NCBI GenBank assembly: GCA_020073485.1
Contig: JAIQFB010000004.1
Location: 186,001-250,000 of the forward strand
DNA length: 64,000 nt
Direction of reading: 5' to 3'
Source of the DNA: Terriglobia bacterium
GTDB lineage: Bacteria; Acidobacteriota; Terriglobia; Acidiferrales; UBA7541
Both the position numbers and the translations under genes were made by a program. The notes beneath the pieces were generated by a model. The model had not been told where the DNA came from. It worked only from the letters and a program-made list of their open reading frames with translations, and made no database searches. Of the stretch, positions 53,287 through 61,496 are shown one piece after another (position 1 is the first letter of the stretch; every line of letters begins with the position of its first letter).

Positions 53287-53757
53287 TCATGCGCGCGCGG
53301 CCGATTTCGCGGCCCGTTGGATTGCTCGGATCACACGCAGATGGCTGCCACAGCGGCAGAGAATTGGATCGAGCGCGGCGCGGATATCTTCTGAGGAGGG
53401 ATTGGAATTCCTGTCGAGCAACACCTTGGCATTCATCAGAATGCCATTCATGCAGAAACCGCACTGCGCGGCTTGCTCTTCGACAAAAGCCCGCTGCAGC
53501 ATGTGTGGCTTTGCGGAGCTGCCGAGCCCTTCGAGCGTGGTGATGGCGCGGTTCTGAACTGTTCTGACCGGCGTGATACAGGACCGGACAGCAACGCCCT
53601 CCAGAATGACGGTGCATGCGCCGCACTGTCCCAGACCGCAGCCAAAGTGCGGGCCCTTGAGATCCAGGTTATTGCGCAAGACGTATAACAACGGCGTTGT
53701 TGGGTCTGAATCCACCACCCGCATCCTGCCATTTACATTCAGTGAGATTTGCGCCAT
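53287..53757 (-). CDS. (2Fe-2S) subunit of the molybdenum hydroxylase
   Basis: The 156-residue protein has the plant-ferredoxin-type cluster CGLGQCGACTV (residues about 40-50, with the fourth Cys near 60) and the helical domain cluster with CGFC (about 99) and CRCG (about 134). It passes electrons from the Mo centre to an acceptor. It overlaps the large subunit gene by the ATGA arrangement if the upstream start is used. It has no signal peptide, so it would be carried through Tat by the large subunit. No cytochrome third subunit is present in the window. Confidence 0.92.
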   Translation of the reverse strand: MAQISLNVNGRMRVVDSDPTTPLLYVLRNNLDLKGPHFGCGLGQCGACTVILEGVAVRSCITPVRTVQNRAITTLEGLGSSAKPHMLQRAFVEEQAAQCGFCMNGILMNAKVLLDRNSNPSSEDIRAALDPILCRCGSHLRVIRAIQRAAKSAARA

Positions 53758-54248
53758 GACATGCTCCTGATTCTGACAGACCCGCGAGAAGGAATGTTTC
53801 GCGGCCCTTGTACCTTATTTCCGTGATGCTACCACAATGCCACCTGACTGCAGCTATGCGGCCTTCTGTCAGCATGTGAGGGCGGTCTCAATGGGTCGAC
53901 GGAACACTGGCTCGAAATCTGGATGCAGGAATCTCTCACCTGACCGGGAATTTTGTGCCAGGTGAAATGAGTGAGAATTCACTTGGAGGAATGCCGGCCA
54001 TGCCGATCAAAAGATACAAGCCCGACCGCACTCCGGATTGTTGATCCCGCAGATCGTGATACGGACGTGCACAACGTACATGACGTGCATAGGTATAGCA
54101 TCGCCTTCTGGCTGGTCATTTGAAATTCACAGGGGACCTGCGCTACCGTCCGCTCTGGGGTTGACTCGGCCGGATCCCATGTGATGGATGTTTCCGCCAA
54201 GCCGGGACCGAGATCTGAGTGAGACTCCTATAAAGGGAGGAACCAAAC
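53758..54248. other. Intergenic; possible tiny IS3-type OrfA remnant near 54000
   Basis: About 490 bases separate the hydroxylase pair from hsp20. At 54000 an ATG after GGAGGAATGCC reads MPIKRYKPD, the typical first residues of IS3-group OrfA, and then degenerates into stop codons. No other element part is visible. GGGAGG at about 54234 is the hsp20 ribosome site. Confidence 0.35.
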
Positions 54249-54776
54249 GTGACTGATCAAACAGTGACACGACTAACTCGGGCGTCGGAAGTTGGCAATC
54301 TGGTGGAAGGTGATCCATTCTTCGAACTTGCCCAAGAACTCAACGAGTTGATCTCACAACGCGCCTATGAGATGTTTGAAGCAACAGGCTGTGCTCATGG
54401 CCGTGACCAGGAGAATTGGCTCTACGCCCAATCGGAAATCCTGCTCAATGTTCCCGTGGAAGTATTGGAAACAGAAATGGAATTTACCATTCGCGCGGAT
54501 GTCCCGGGCTTCGGTGAGAATGATCTGGAAGTACACGTAACTCCCCGCTTTCTGTGCATCACAGGGAAGCGGCCGAAGCCACCGGAGCAGGGCGAAGCAC
54601 GAGCTGTTTACTCGGAGCGCCGCGCAGACAAGATTTTCCGTGTGCTGAATCTGGGAAAGGAAGTCGACGCGGAAAAAGTGAACGCGACGGTCGCCAACGG
54701 AGTGCTTGAAATCAAATTGTTGAAGATTGGCTTAGGAAAGAAAGTTCCGGTTCTTGCCAAGACTGCCGCGGCGTAA
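54249..54776 (+). CDS. Small heat-shock protein: DUF2934 domain fused to Hsp20
   Basis: The 175-residue protein has an N-terminal DUF2934-like segment (ISQRAYEMFEATGCAHGRDQ then ENWLYAQSEIL, about 35-65). An alpha-crystallin domain follows (about 75-165), with FTIRADVPGFGENDLEVHVT, an RVLNLGKEVDAEKV block and the closing NGVLEIKLLK. It is an ATP-independent holdase for unfolding proteins. The GTG start is preceded by GGGAGG. A strong hairpin follows at 54802. It is the first gene of a stress island, and a truncated paralogue of its N-terminal half lies at 59961. Confidence 0.9.
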   Translation: MTDQTVTRLTRASEVGNLVEGDPFFELAQELNELISQRAYEMFEATGCAHGRDQENWLYAQSEILLNVPVEVLETEMEFTIRADVPGFGENDLEVHVTPRFLCITGKRPKPPEQGEARAVYSERRADKIFRVLNLGKEVDAEKVNATVANGVLEIKLLKIGLGKKVPVLAKTAAA

Positions 54777-54801
54777 CGCGCACGGCGCGAGAGGATTGTG
54801 G

Positions 54802-54832
54802 GCCTCCGGCTCTTAGTCGGCGAGCCGGAGGC
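54802..54832 (+). terminator. Perfect 11-bp hairpin after hsp20
   Basis: GCCTCCGGCTC (54802-54812) pairs with GAGCCGGAGGC (54822-54832) around a 9-base loop, 26 bases after the hsp20 stop. A T-run is lacking, so it is a weak intrinsic or Rho-assisted terminator. Confidence 0.65.
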
Positions 54833-55240
54833 TTGGCCGACGTCCTATCCTTCCATAGCGCATACCCGGCAATCTTTCTAGCTCCCTGAAAACATCGTTC
54901 CTACGCAGTTTCGATCCCCACTGCTCTAATCCACTGGCAGAGTGTAGTTCGTCGGGCCAAGACATACCCCTAGCCGTATTTCCGAGGGCCTATACTGTCT
55001 CACTTAGTTTAAGAATTTGACTTAACTGCCGCCGACCATCATTACGTAAGTGGAAACGTAAGGCGTTTCCATAAAAAAGCATCAAGGCCGCGGACGATCT
55101 TCAGCATTAGAGCGAATCTTGCAATTCAAACAGCTATGCCTATCTCACTGGAGCGGCCGAAAAATCAACGCGAAATGATGTGCCAATGAAACCTGCTTTC
55201 GCGTGGGTCGCCATACGCTGAGGCGGGATCGAATGGAATG
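54833..55240. other. Intergenic, no supported gene
   Basis: About 400 bases with no recognisable gene. The stretch leads into the second terminase-like fragment, and its right end (about 55160-55240) reads as a continuation of that degenerate frame. Confidence 0.4.
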
Positions 55241-55470
55241 AACTCGATCATGGGTTCACGTGGAGTGTGTGACGCTTCACCATAGGCAAGACACAGCGCC
55301 ATGACCAAGTCGTCGTGATACCCGCTGGCAGCTCCATATTGCAGTTTACCGCTTCTAAGGGCCGTAGGTTGGAAGTGGAATAGCTCTGTTTCCAGATCCT
55401 GCGCCGTACGGCTCTCGTCGAGAGAGCGCCCAGACGAGGGCAGCAGCAATTTGCCCTGCTGAAAAGCCAC
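55241..55470 (-). pseudogene. Terminase-like C-terminal fragment, copy 2
   Basis: This is the same 230-base piece as at 6851-7080, with no insertions or deletions between them. It reads QQGKLLLPSSGRSLDESRTA, then ELFHFQPTALRSG and GYHDDLVMALCLAYG. Many differences fall in third codon positions, so the piece diverged under coding constraint before it decayed. Here it abuts an ABC transporter fragment instead of a LuxR fragment. Confidence 0.5.
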
Positions 55471-55630
55471 TGCGCGAAATCATGCCAGTCTCACGGATCT
55501 GGTAAGCGTCAGGACGTACGGACTCAAACCGCAGACCTCTACCGTGTCAATTTCCCGAGCGATTTGGGAACAGATGCTGTGGAGTGAGCGCAAGTTGCAA
55601 GGGCGCAATTGTCTAGCTCGAAATTGGCTG

Positions 55631-55816
55631 TCATTTAGTTGGCAACGATGAGGCTGGGTTGGAGGCGTTAGCAGACCCGTTCGGGCCGAGCATCCCAAAG
55701 CACTCGCCCGGAGCGACCTCAAATGAGACATCGGAGACCGCCTCGATATCCGGGCCGGAGCGCTGGTGGTAGCGCTTCGTGAGATGAACGACGCAGAGCG
55801 GTGAAGGGGAAGTCAT
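55631..55816 (-). pseudogene. N-terminal fragment of an ABC transporter ATPase, cut in the Walker A motif
   Basis: The frame starts PLCVVHLTKRYHQRSGPDIE and continues VSDVSFEVAPGECFGMLGPN, then reads GSANASNP where GSGKST would be expected. It stops 9 codons later. Intact ATPases run 230-320 residues. The break is therefore inside the nucleotide-binding loop and no signature or Walker B motif follows. This is a truncated remnant, possibly cut by whatever event placed the terminase-like fragment next to it. Confidence 0.75.
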
Positions 55817-55878
55817 CCAGTCTTCTCAATTAGGATCAGATTCTGTGACGCCCTATCTTAATTCCAAATTGTGGCGTA

Positions 55879-56529
55879 TCACTTCTGAGGATGGCCCACG
55901 GTTTGTGCCAGGGTGATTCGCTGGTCGGGGCGCAGTCGCATGGCCTTTGCCAACGACCGCCGGTCGATGCTTCCGCGAACGACCGTCGCCAATCCCTCCG
56001 AGGCACAAAATAAATAGACGTTCTGAGCGATGAATCCGGTGTCCGCAGCCACGTCCATGTCTCGTTCCGCAGAGTCAGCCCCGGTTCTTGCCAGATCCGC
56101 CACGTAAACTAGATTCACGGGCGCGTCCTTCACGAACGGCTGTATTCCCGTCTTTGCCCGTACGTCGTCGCGAAGAACGGAGGTCAAGCGATTTCCCCTG
56201 GGGTCGTAAATGTAAAGCCCCTCCGCGGTAGCCACATAGATATCGATCTCCTGCTTATTCGAGGCAGAGGGCGCGGTGCGGCGGCCATCCGGGCGGTTGA
56301 TTCCAAAACCCGCCCAAAGCATGTTGGAGAGCGTCTGCGGCGAAAGTTTGTCTGGCCGAAAGTCCCGGGTCGATTTCCGGTCCTTCAAAACCTGCATCAG
56401 GGGGCGGCCTCCGTCCGTTTGAGGCAAAGGGAGTTGTATATCTTTGAGGTCCTGCGCCAGACCGGCGATCGGACACAGGCTCAGAATCAGCCATAGCAAG
56501 TGCTTTATTGGTGAAGACGCTATCTTCAT
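55879..56529 (-). CDS. Nitroreductase-family (SagB/ThcOx-like) protein with signal peptide
   Basis: The 216-residue protein has an N-terminal signal peptide (residues 1-25, ending AGLAQ), then the FMN-binding start VLKDRKSTRDFRPDKLSPQT and RTAPSASNKQEIDIYVAT. The C-terminal block ends VVRGSIDRRSLAKAMRLRPD. Flavin nitroreductase-fold proteins reduce quinones or nitro groups or oxidise rings in peptides. A signal peptide is unusual for a flavoprotein that binds FMN in the cytoplasm, so a periplasmic version would need FMN export or covalent loading. A CRP/FNR-like site at 56643 lies about 115 bases upstream. Confidence 0.8.
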   Translation of the reverse strand: MKIASSPIKHLLWLILSLCPIAGLAQDLKDIQLPLPQTDGGRPLMQVLKDRKSTRDFRPDKLSPQTLSNMLWAGFGINRPDGRRTAPSASNKQEIDIYVATAEGLYIYDPRGNRLTSVLRDDVRAKTGIQPFVKDAPVNLVYVADLARTGADSAERDMDVAADTGFIAQNVYLFCASEGLATVVRGSIDRRSLAKAMRLRPDQRITLAQTVGHPQK

Positions 56530-56642
56530 GAAGAACCCCCTTTCGTTTACCCGAATGTCCTTTCCGTGTGGCCGTCAGGGCACACGCTCGCTGGATTCTC
56601 ACGCAATCATGTACGAGTTTGCAGCGCTGAGAATAAATCGCG

Positions 56643-56656
56643 GTGATCTGCGTCAC
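56643..56656 (-). promoter_or_regulatory. CRP/FNR-like site GTGATctgcGTCAC, one mismatch
   Basis: GTGAT and GTCAC arms around 4 bases, upstream of the exported nitroreductase. The half-site facing left is one base off the perfect form. The -10 at the class II distance is weak. Confidence 0.5.
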
Positions 56657-56738
56657 TAGTGCAGCCAGCGTCGAAAAGACTGCTCCGTTTGAGACTGCCC
56701 GCATCAACCCGAACTCTATTCGCTGTCTGATTGCAAAT

Positions 56739-56754
56739 AGTGATGCACATCACT
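56739..56754 (+). promoter_or_regulatory. CRP/FNR-like palindrome AGTGAT-GCAC-ATCACT
   Basis: There are 6-base perfect arms. A TACAAA -10 lies at 56776-56781, which places the site centre at -41.5, exactly the class II activator position, for a promoter reading right toward the baeRF gene (start 57079). The leader would be about 290 bases. Confidence 0.68.
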
Positions 56755-57078
56755 GCTTTTTGTATGAGCATTCGCTACAAAGAAACCATCGGAGGATGGA
56801 GAGTGCGATGGGAGAGAGTTTCCGAGACCCTGTGGATTGAACAAATCCAAGAGCACAGAAATTCCCCTTGGTCGCCTTCCGATATGGTGCGAAGCAACAA
56901 CCAGGGTCTGACCAGTTGTAAATCCTCCATCCTTCGATATGGAAGTTCAGAGAGCACGATTCGGGCCCATTTGCTATTCGTACGGTGCTGATGGCTCGAT
57001 TGCAAGTTTCGTTTGAACTTTGCGAGGACGTGCTTCCCGACGAAAACTTCCATCTCGCGTCGAAATTCGGAGGCTCCC

Positions 57079-58254
57079 ATGCTTAGGCCTGCTCTCATTG
57101 AGTCTCTTCCCGATCTCCCGGCTCCCGTTCTGACAATTTACTTGGACACGAACCGTGCGAAAGCAGTCAATCGAGTGCTCGAACCCGCGTATCTGATCAG
57201 CCTCGGGTCACAGGCGAAGCTGATGGAGGGAAAATTACCGCCAGAAGACCGCGAATCATTCCGAGAGCAAGTAACGCGGGCGGATGCGTTTCTTCGCATT
57301 CATCCGCCAAGGTCGAAGGGCGTCATGATCTTCGCGGGACCGAATAGCTGGAAATTTGTGCCCCTTGAGGCAGAGATAAAAGATGAAGTTCAGTGGGGTA
57401 CCCCGGACCTGGCACAATTATTTTGGCTCTTAGATGAGCACAAGCCTTATGGAATTGTGATTGTCAACCGCAAGCATGCACAGTTCTTTGTTTATTGGTT
57501 AGGGGAGATGCTTGAAGTGGAGGACAAGGAGTTCACTCTGGAACCCTCGAAAGAAAAAGAGATGGGCCCCGTTGCACGTGCTGGTGGGGTCCGAGTGTCT
57601 CGCGGCACGGCCCGTGACGTCTTCGAACATCATGTGGATGCTCAATACGCCCATTACTATCGGCAGATTGCGGAGGATATTCAGCGTTGGTCCGACGTGG
57701 AACATTTTCAATCGATGTTCCTGCTGGGGTTAGTTGAAATGGTGAAGGCCATTCAGAAGGAACTCCCTCAAACCCTCCGCGAAAAGGTGATGTTAGTTGA
57801 AGGAGACCTTGGGTGGGTATCTCGGGCAGAACTGCACCAACGGATTGGGCCGATCGTCGCAAAGCACGAATGTGAGCGCAAGGCGGCAGTAATTGACGCA
57901 CTGCTGAGTGATGACCGGGGCCTCGTGGTCGGAATTGATGAGACTCTGGCTCGACTACAGCAGGGAAGGATCCGCAACCTTGTGGTCGTCAAAGGGTTGG
58001 ATGCGAGCCTGAAGCGGTGTGGTGAATGCTTGTGGGTCGATCGCACGATAGACCCCATATGCCCAGCCTGCGGCCGCGAGCGGCACACCGTCACACTTCA
58101 CGAGGTCCTGCCCGAACTAGCACGGCGTTACAAAGTATCGGTGGAAGTGGTGTCCGGAGAAGCGGGGCGTAAATTGCAAGAGATGGGCGGTATGGGCGCA
58201 TGGCTCCGCGAATTCGACAGAAAAGAATATGGGGAGCATCTGACTTTCGCATAG
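57079..58254 (+). CDS. Bacterial archaeo-eukaryotic release factor family protein (baeRF10-like)
   Basis: The 391-residue protein starts at the ATG at 57079, chosen because CGGAGG lies 5-10 bases upstream and the fold begins at once (APVLTIYLDTNRAK). It has the three-domain eRF1/Dom34 layout: an N-terminal beta domain, a central domain with RVSRGTARDVFEHHVDAQYA, and a C-terminal domain with a CGECLWV-CPACGRE zinc ribbon (around 313-340). Bacterial members are proposed ribosome-rescue or stress translation factors, often beside Hsp20 and nitroreductase genes as here. The GGQ catalytic motif of true release factors is not evident. Function is inferred from fold and neighbours. Confidence 0.82.
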   Translation: MLRPALIESLPDLPAPVLTIYLDTNRAKAVNRVLEPAYLISLGSQAKLMEGKLPPEDRESFREQVTRADAFLRIHPPRSKGVMIFAGPNSWKFVPLEAEIKDEVQWGTPDLAQLFWLLDEHKPYGIVIVNRKHAQFFVYWLGEMLEVEDKEFTLEPSKEKEMGPVARAGGVRVSRGTARDVFEHHVDAQYAHYYRQIAEDIQRWSDVEHFQSMFLLGLVEMVKAIQKELPQTLREKVMLVEGDLGWVSRAELHQRIGPIVAKHECERKAAVIDALLSDDRGLVVGIDETLARLQQGRIRNLVVVKGLDASLKRCGECLWVDRTIDPICPACGRERHTVTLHEVLPELARRYKVSVEVVSGEAGRKLQEMGGMGAWLREFDRKEYGEHLTFA

Positions 58255-58350
58255 TGGGACTTCCTAACAGGGGTGGAGGATCAGGCACGACATTCCGGGA
58301 GGGGACATTCCCGCCGCGAGTTTGGCCGCTGAGCGGAGGTTCGATCCGAG

Positions 58351-58998
58351 ATGTTACGAGAACGAACAGACGATATACGACGGTTACAGGTCATACACCC
58401 GCCCAAACCAATCGCTGCGGAAGTTACTATTCCCCCACCCATGCGCAAAGGTCTGGTTTCCTTGGAGGAGATTCTATGTCGGCGGCGTTCCGTGCGAGAG
58501 TTCGCTGACAGACCGCTAACGGATGAACAAATCGGACAGCTTCTGTGGGCTGCCCAGGGGATCACCGATCCTCAGGGTCTACGAACCGCGCCTTCGGCGG
58601 GGGCGTTGTACGCCCTCGAGACTTACATGGCAACGGCGAATGGCTTCTACAAATATATCCCGGAATCCCACCGGATGGAACGGCAGTCCGTAGAGGATCT
58701 TAGGCGTGCATTGTACCTGGCGGCGTGGGAGCAAGAATCCGTTCTTGGCGCCGCCGCAGTTTTTGTGATCGTGGCGATCTACAGCCGGCTTGCCGAAAAA
58801 TACGGTGAAGAACGCAGCGTGCGCTACGCACACTTGGAGGCTGGCCACGCCGCGCAAAATTTATTGCTTCAGGCCGCGGCCCTCGGCCTCGCTAGTGTGC
58901 CTGTTGGGGCATTCCGCGACGGCCAAGTTCAAACGGCGCTCTCACTCCCCTGGGAACAAACGCCACTTTATCTGATCCCCGTTGGCGCTGCTACCTGA
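58351..58998 (+). CDS. Nitroreductase-family (SagB/ThcOx-like) oxidoreductase, cytoplasmic
   Basis: The 215-residue FMN protein has RRRSVREFADRPLTDEQIGQ and RTAPSAGALYALETYMATAN. The last third carries EAGHAAQNLLLQAAALGLAS and the closing LPWEQTPLYLIPVGAA. It is a paralogue of the gene at 55879, but has no signal peptide. Members reduce quinones and nitroaromatics or act as oxidases. It follows the baeRF gene by 97 bases, co-oriented. The ATG at 58351 has only a distant GGAGG, so the start is less sure. Confidence 0.85.
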   Translation: MLRERTDDIRRLQVIHPPKPIAAEVTIPPPMRKGLVSLEEILCRRRSVREFADRPLTDEQIGQLLWAAQGITDPQGLRTAPSAGALYALETYMATANGFYKYIPESHRMERQSVEDLRRALYLAAWEQESVLGAAAVFVIVAIYSRLAEKYGEERSVRYAHLEAGHAAQNLLLQAAALGLASVPVGAFRDGQVQTALSLPWEQTPLYLIPVGAAT

Positions 58999-59170
58999 TT
59001 CACAGTAAAGGATCGGATGAACGGGCGGAAGAATCTCGAGGCGAATGGATCTGAGGGGAAGCAGGCACGCTCGAAACTTTCTAGGGCCAAATCATGGTCT
59101 GCACTGTCAACATCGAGATTCCGCATCAAGGTACGTAACCGGGCCCGTCCGAAGTAGCGGAGGTGCAATT

Positions 59171-59740
59171 ATGAATGAGAAGTCTCTGGAAGGATTACGA
59201 GTGGCGATTCTTGCGGCCAACGGTGTTCAGGAAACCGAACTTGCCGAGCCGCGCAAAGCGCTTGAGGACGCTGGCGCTCGAACAACGCTGATCGCGCCCA
59301 AAGCGGGAACAATCCAAGCGAGCATACACGGCAAGAAGGGAAAAGAGTTTTCTGTGGATGCGACCTTCGACAACGTCAATCCCGCCGACTTCGACGCAGC
59401 GCTGTTGCCCGGAGGAGCTTTGAGCGCCGATGCTTTGCGAATGGAATCCAAGGCCAGGGAGTTTGTTCGCGAGATCGACAAGGCGAGCAAGCCCATCGCG
59501 GCAATCTGCCACGGCCCGTGGCTGCTAATTTCAGCAGGTCTAACGAAAGGCCGAACGATGACGAGCTACCACACGATTCAGGACGATGTCCGGAACTCCG
59601 GCGCAAACTGGGTCGATAAGGAGGTAGTGCGCGACCGGAATTGGGTGAGCAGCCGTCAGCCAGGTGACATTCCCGCGTTCAATCACGAGATGGTTGCCCT
59701 GTTCGGCGAGAGCAAGGCACGAACGCAGAAAGTGGCCTAG
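59171..59740 (+). CDS. DJ-1/PfpI-type protease I-like protein
   Basis: The 189-residue protein has LRVAILAANGVQETELAEPR, the acidic ALLPGGALSADALR and the nucleophile elbow AICHGPWLLIS with Cys near 112, followed by SYHTIQDDVRNSGANWVD. It matches PfpI/YhbO stress proteins, which act as protein/nucleotide deglycases or chaperones, or in Pyrococcus as a protease. The ATG at 59171 was chosen since the longer frame from 59045 is not conserved. It fits the stress island and is co-oriented with its neighbours. Confidence 0.9.
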   Translation: MNEKSLEGLRVAILAANGVQETELAEPRKALEDAGARTTLIAPKAGTIQASIHGKKGKEFSVDATFDNVNPADFDAALLPGGALSADALRMESKAREFVREIDKASKPIAAICHGPWLLISAGLTKGRTMTSYHTIQDDVRNSGANWVDKEVVRDRNWVSSRQPGDIPAFNHEMVALFGESKARTQKVA

Positions 59741-59808
59741 CTGGAAAAGTTCAGGCGTGGCTGGCTGGAATGTCGAAAGGAGCATTTCGAACTTTGTTGG
59801 CATTCAGT

Positions 59809-59822
59809 GTGATCCATATCAC
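59809..59822 (+). promoter_or_regulatory. CRP/FNR-like palindrome GTGAT-CCAT-ATCAC
   Basis: There are perfect 5-base arms with a 4-base spacer. AT-rich TTTTATATG about 33-38 bases downstream can serve as the -10. It reads toward the Hsp20 remnant and the CBS gene. It is the fourth member of the motif set in the window. Confidence 0.65.
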
Positions 59823-59960
59823 TGTGCTGCTTCTTCTTAAGTGCGATTTTATATGTTAATAACGCTGGCCCCGGAGATCCTCTACATCGGCTGCAAAACA
59901 GAGCTGAGATGGCTGGTAAGACCGAGGCAAGCGCTGAATGAGATTAGAGCGAATACCACA

Positions 59961-60218
59961 ATGGTGGAAAGATCAACTGCAGTACAACGTGCCCAGAAAC
60001 CAGTAACACCCAAGCCGGTTAAGTTCGAGAGTCTGCTCGACCGGATGAATGAGGTGTTTAACGACATCAGCAAGAGGGCCTTTGAAATCTTCGAGAGAAA
60101 CGGTCGTGTATTCGGCCGCGAACTTGATGATTGGCTCCAAGCGGAGAGGGAATTTCTGCAACCGGTTCATCTTCACCTGGCCGAATCCGGAGAGTCGGTC
60201 GGGATTTTTCAGAGATGA
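59961..60218 (+). pseudogene. Truncated DUF2934-Hsp20 paralogue lacking the crystallin domain
   Basis: The 85-residue frame reads ISKRAFEIFERNGRVFGREL, then DDWLQAEREFLQPVHLHLAE, the same layout as residues 35-75 of the intact Hsp20 at 54249. It stops at 60216-60218, just where the alpha-crystallin domain should begin. A free-standing DUF2934 protein is an alternative reading, since such proteins exist in Acidobacteriota. The CBS gene starts 24 bases later and shares its promoter region. Confidence 0.6.
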
Positions 60219-60242
60219 CGACCGAGACTGCGGGAGGGCGAT

Positions 60243-60740
60243 ATGCCTATCGGAGAAATCTGCATTCGCGAAGTAATCATCTGCAATCGATCCACTAATG
60301 TGCTCGAAGCAGCTCAGTTGATGCGCCGGTTCCATGTAGGCGACTTAGTAATAGTGGAAGAGGCGGGGGAAAAACGCGTTCCGGTGGGTTTGATTACTGA
60401 CCGAGATATCGTTACCAGTGTGATCGCAATGCAACTCGATCCTGCCACAATCACCGCAGGTGACCTGATCAGCCGCGAGATTGTTGTGGTCAGGGAAGAC
60501 CAAGGTGTCTTCGAGACGATAGAGCACATGCGGGCACATGGTGTCCGCCGAATGCCCGTCGTTGATCAACAAGGGGCACTGGTCGGTATCATTTCAGTTG
60601 ACGATCTGACTGAGTTGCTCGCCGAGGAACTAAGCCAGTTACCGAAATTAATTTCTAAGGAACAGGCCCAAGAGGTTGAGAGAAAGCCAAGTAATTCTTC
60701 CGGTGTCGCCTCCTTCGGGAAGTCGGCCTCAGGGCGATAA
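60243..60740 (+). CDS. CBS-pair protein
   Basis: The 165-residue protein consists of two CBS motifs and a short tail. The first ends VGLITDRDIVTSVIAM (about 48-63) and the second MRRMPVV-type, then GALVGIISVDDLTELLAEEL (about 112-131). Bateman modules bind adenosyl ligands such as AMP, ATP or NADH and report energy state. Stand-alone CBS proteins of this length are typical of hypoxia or stress regulons, and a CRP/FNR-type site lies upstream. GGGAGG precedes the ATG. Convergent with the MBL gene. Confidence 0.9.
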   Translation: MPIGEICIREVIICNRSTNVLEAAQLMRRFHVGDLVIVEEAGEKRVPVGLITDRDIVTSVIAMQLDPATITAGDLISREIVVVREDQGVFETIEHMRAHGVRRMPVVDQQGALVGIISVDDLTELLAEELSQLPKLISKEQAQEVERKPSNSSGVASFGKSASGR

Positions 60741-60767
60741 TAACCAGTACCGCTAACCGCTTGCGGG

Positions 60768-61496
60768 TCAGGCGTGCTCCAACCTGCGTACTATAAGCTT
60801 CAATCCGTCGTGTGCGATTGCTACCTGTACGCTGCGCTCCCGCCCCAGCGTCTGGACCCGATTGGTAGCAGTGCGGGCATCCGCTTTCACAATCTGCGAG
60901 CCACAGTGCGTAATCACGGCGTGCGAAACGCGCTCATCGCGGCACCAATCCAATTGGTTACGCACCGAAGCATGCCCGATCAGCACTTCAGCTCTGCGCC
61001 GCAGGATCGGCCGGATAATCGATGTACCATCGCCAATGTACAACTGAATTCCCGAGAGGGCCTCGTGGCGCTCGTGAATGGAAACCAAGTCTGGGACATA
61101 AAATACAGCGACACCACCAGCAGTGATGCGATAGCCGACTGCAGGAGCGATGAGCGAGTGTTCGACCGAAAAGGCTTCGAACTTAATATCGCCGATTCTA
61201 ACGGGCTGCCGCAGCACGATCGTCTCCTGATCGCGGATGGGATAACGCTTCAGCCCATCCCATGTCTTTGAGGTCGCATAGACCGGGCATGGAGCTCCCC
61301 GTTTCAATCCACCAGCATGATCTAGATGTGCGTGAGTAAGGATGATGGCTTGCGGGCATAATGTCTTAAGTTTGCCAAGCCAATCTGCGCCGCAGTCAAC
61401 CAGAATTCGCTCGTTCACCATCAGGCAGCTGTGCATCCGGTGCAGTGCCGTCCGTGCTTCGATTTCACCGCGTGTACCGAGGAAAGTCAGTTTCAT
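60768..61496 (-). CDS. Metallo-beta-lactamase-fold hydrolase (RNase Z/PhnP-like branch)
   Basis: The 242-residue protein starts at the ATG at 61496 (MKLTFLGTRGEIEARTALHR), typical of the RNase Z/PhnP group. The upstream extension of the frame to 61559 is not conserved. The metal motif LTHAHLDHAGG (about 47-57) is intact, and later His residues occur in FSVEHSLIAP, IGHASVRNQ and VITHCGSQIV. Substrates in this group include phosphodiesters and tRNA 3' ends. The late H-C-G is a variation on the usual final His. No partner gene suggests a pathway. Confidence 0.82.
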   Translation of the reverse strand: MKLTFLGTRGEIEARTALHRMHSCLMVNERILVDCGADWLGKLKTLCPQAIILTHAHLDHAGGLKRGAPCPVYATSKTWDGLKRYPIRDQETIVLRQPVRIGDIKFEAFSVEHSLIAPAVGYRITAGGVAVFYVPDLVSIHERHEALSGIQLYIGDGTSIIRPILRRRAEVLIGHASVRNQLDWCRDERVSHAVITHCGSQIVKADARTATNRVQTLGRERSVQVAIAHDGLKLIVRRLEHA

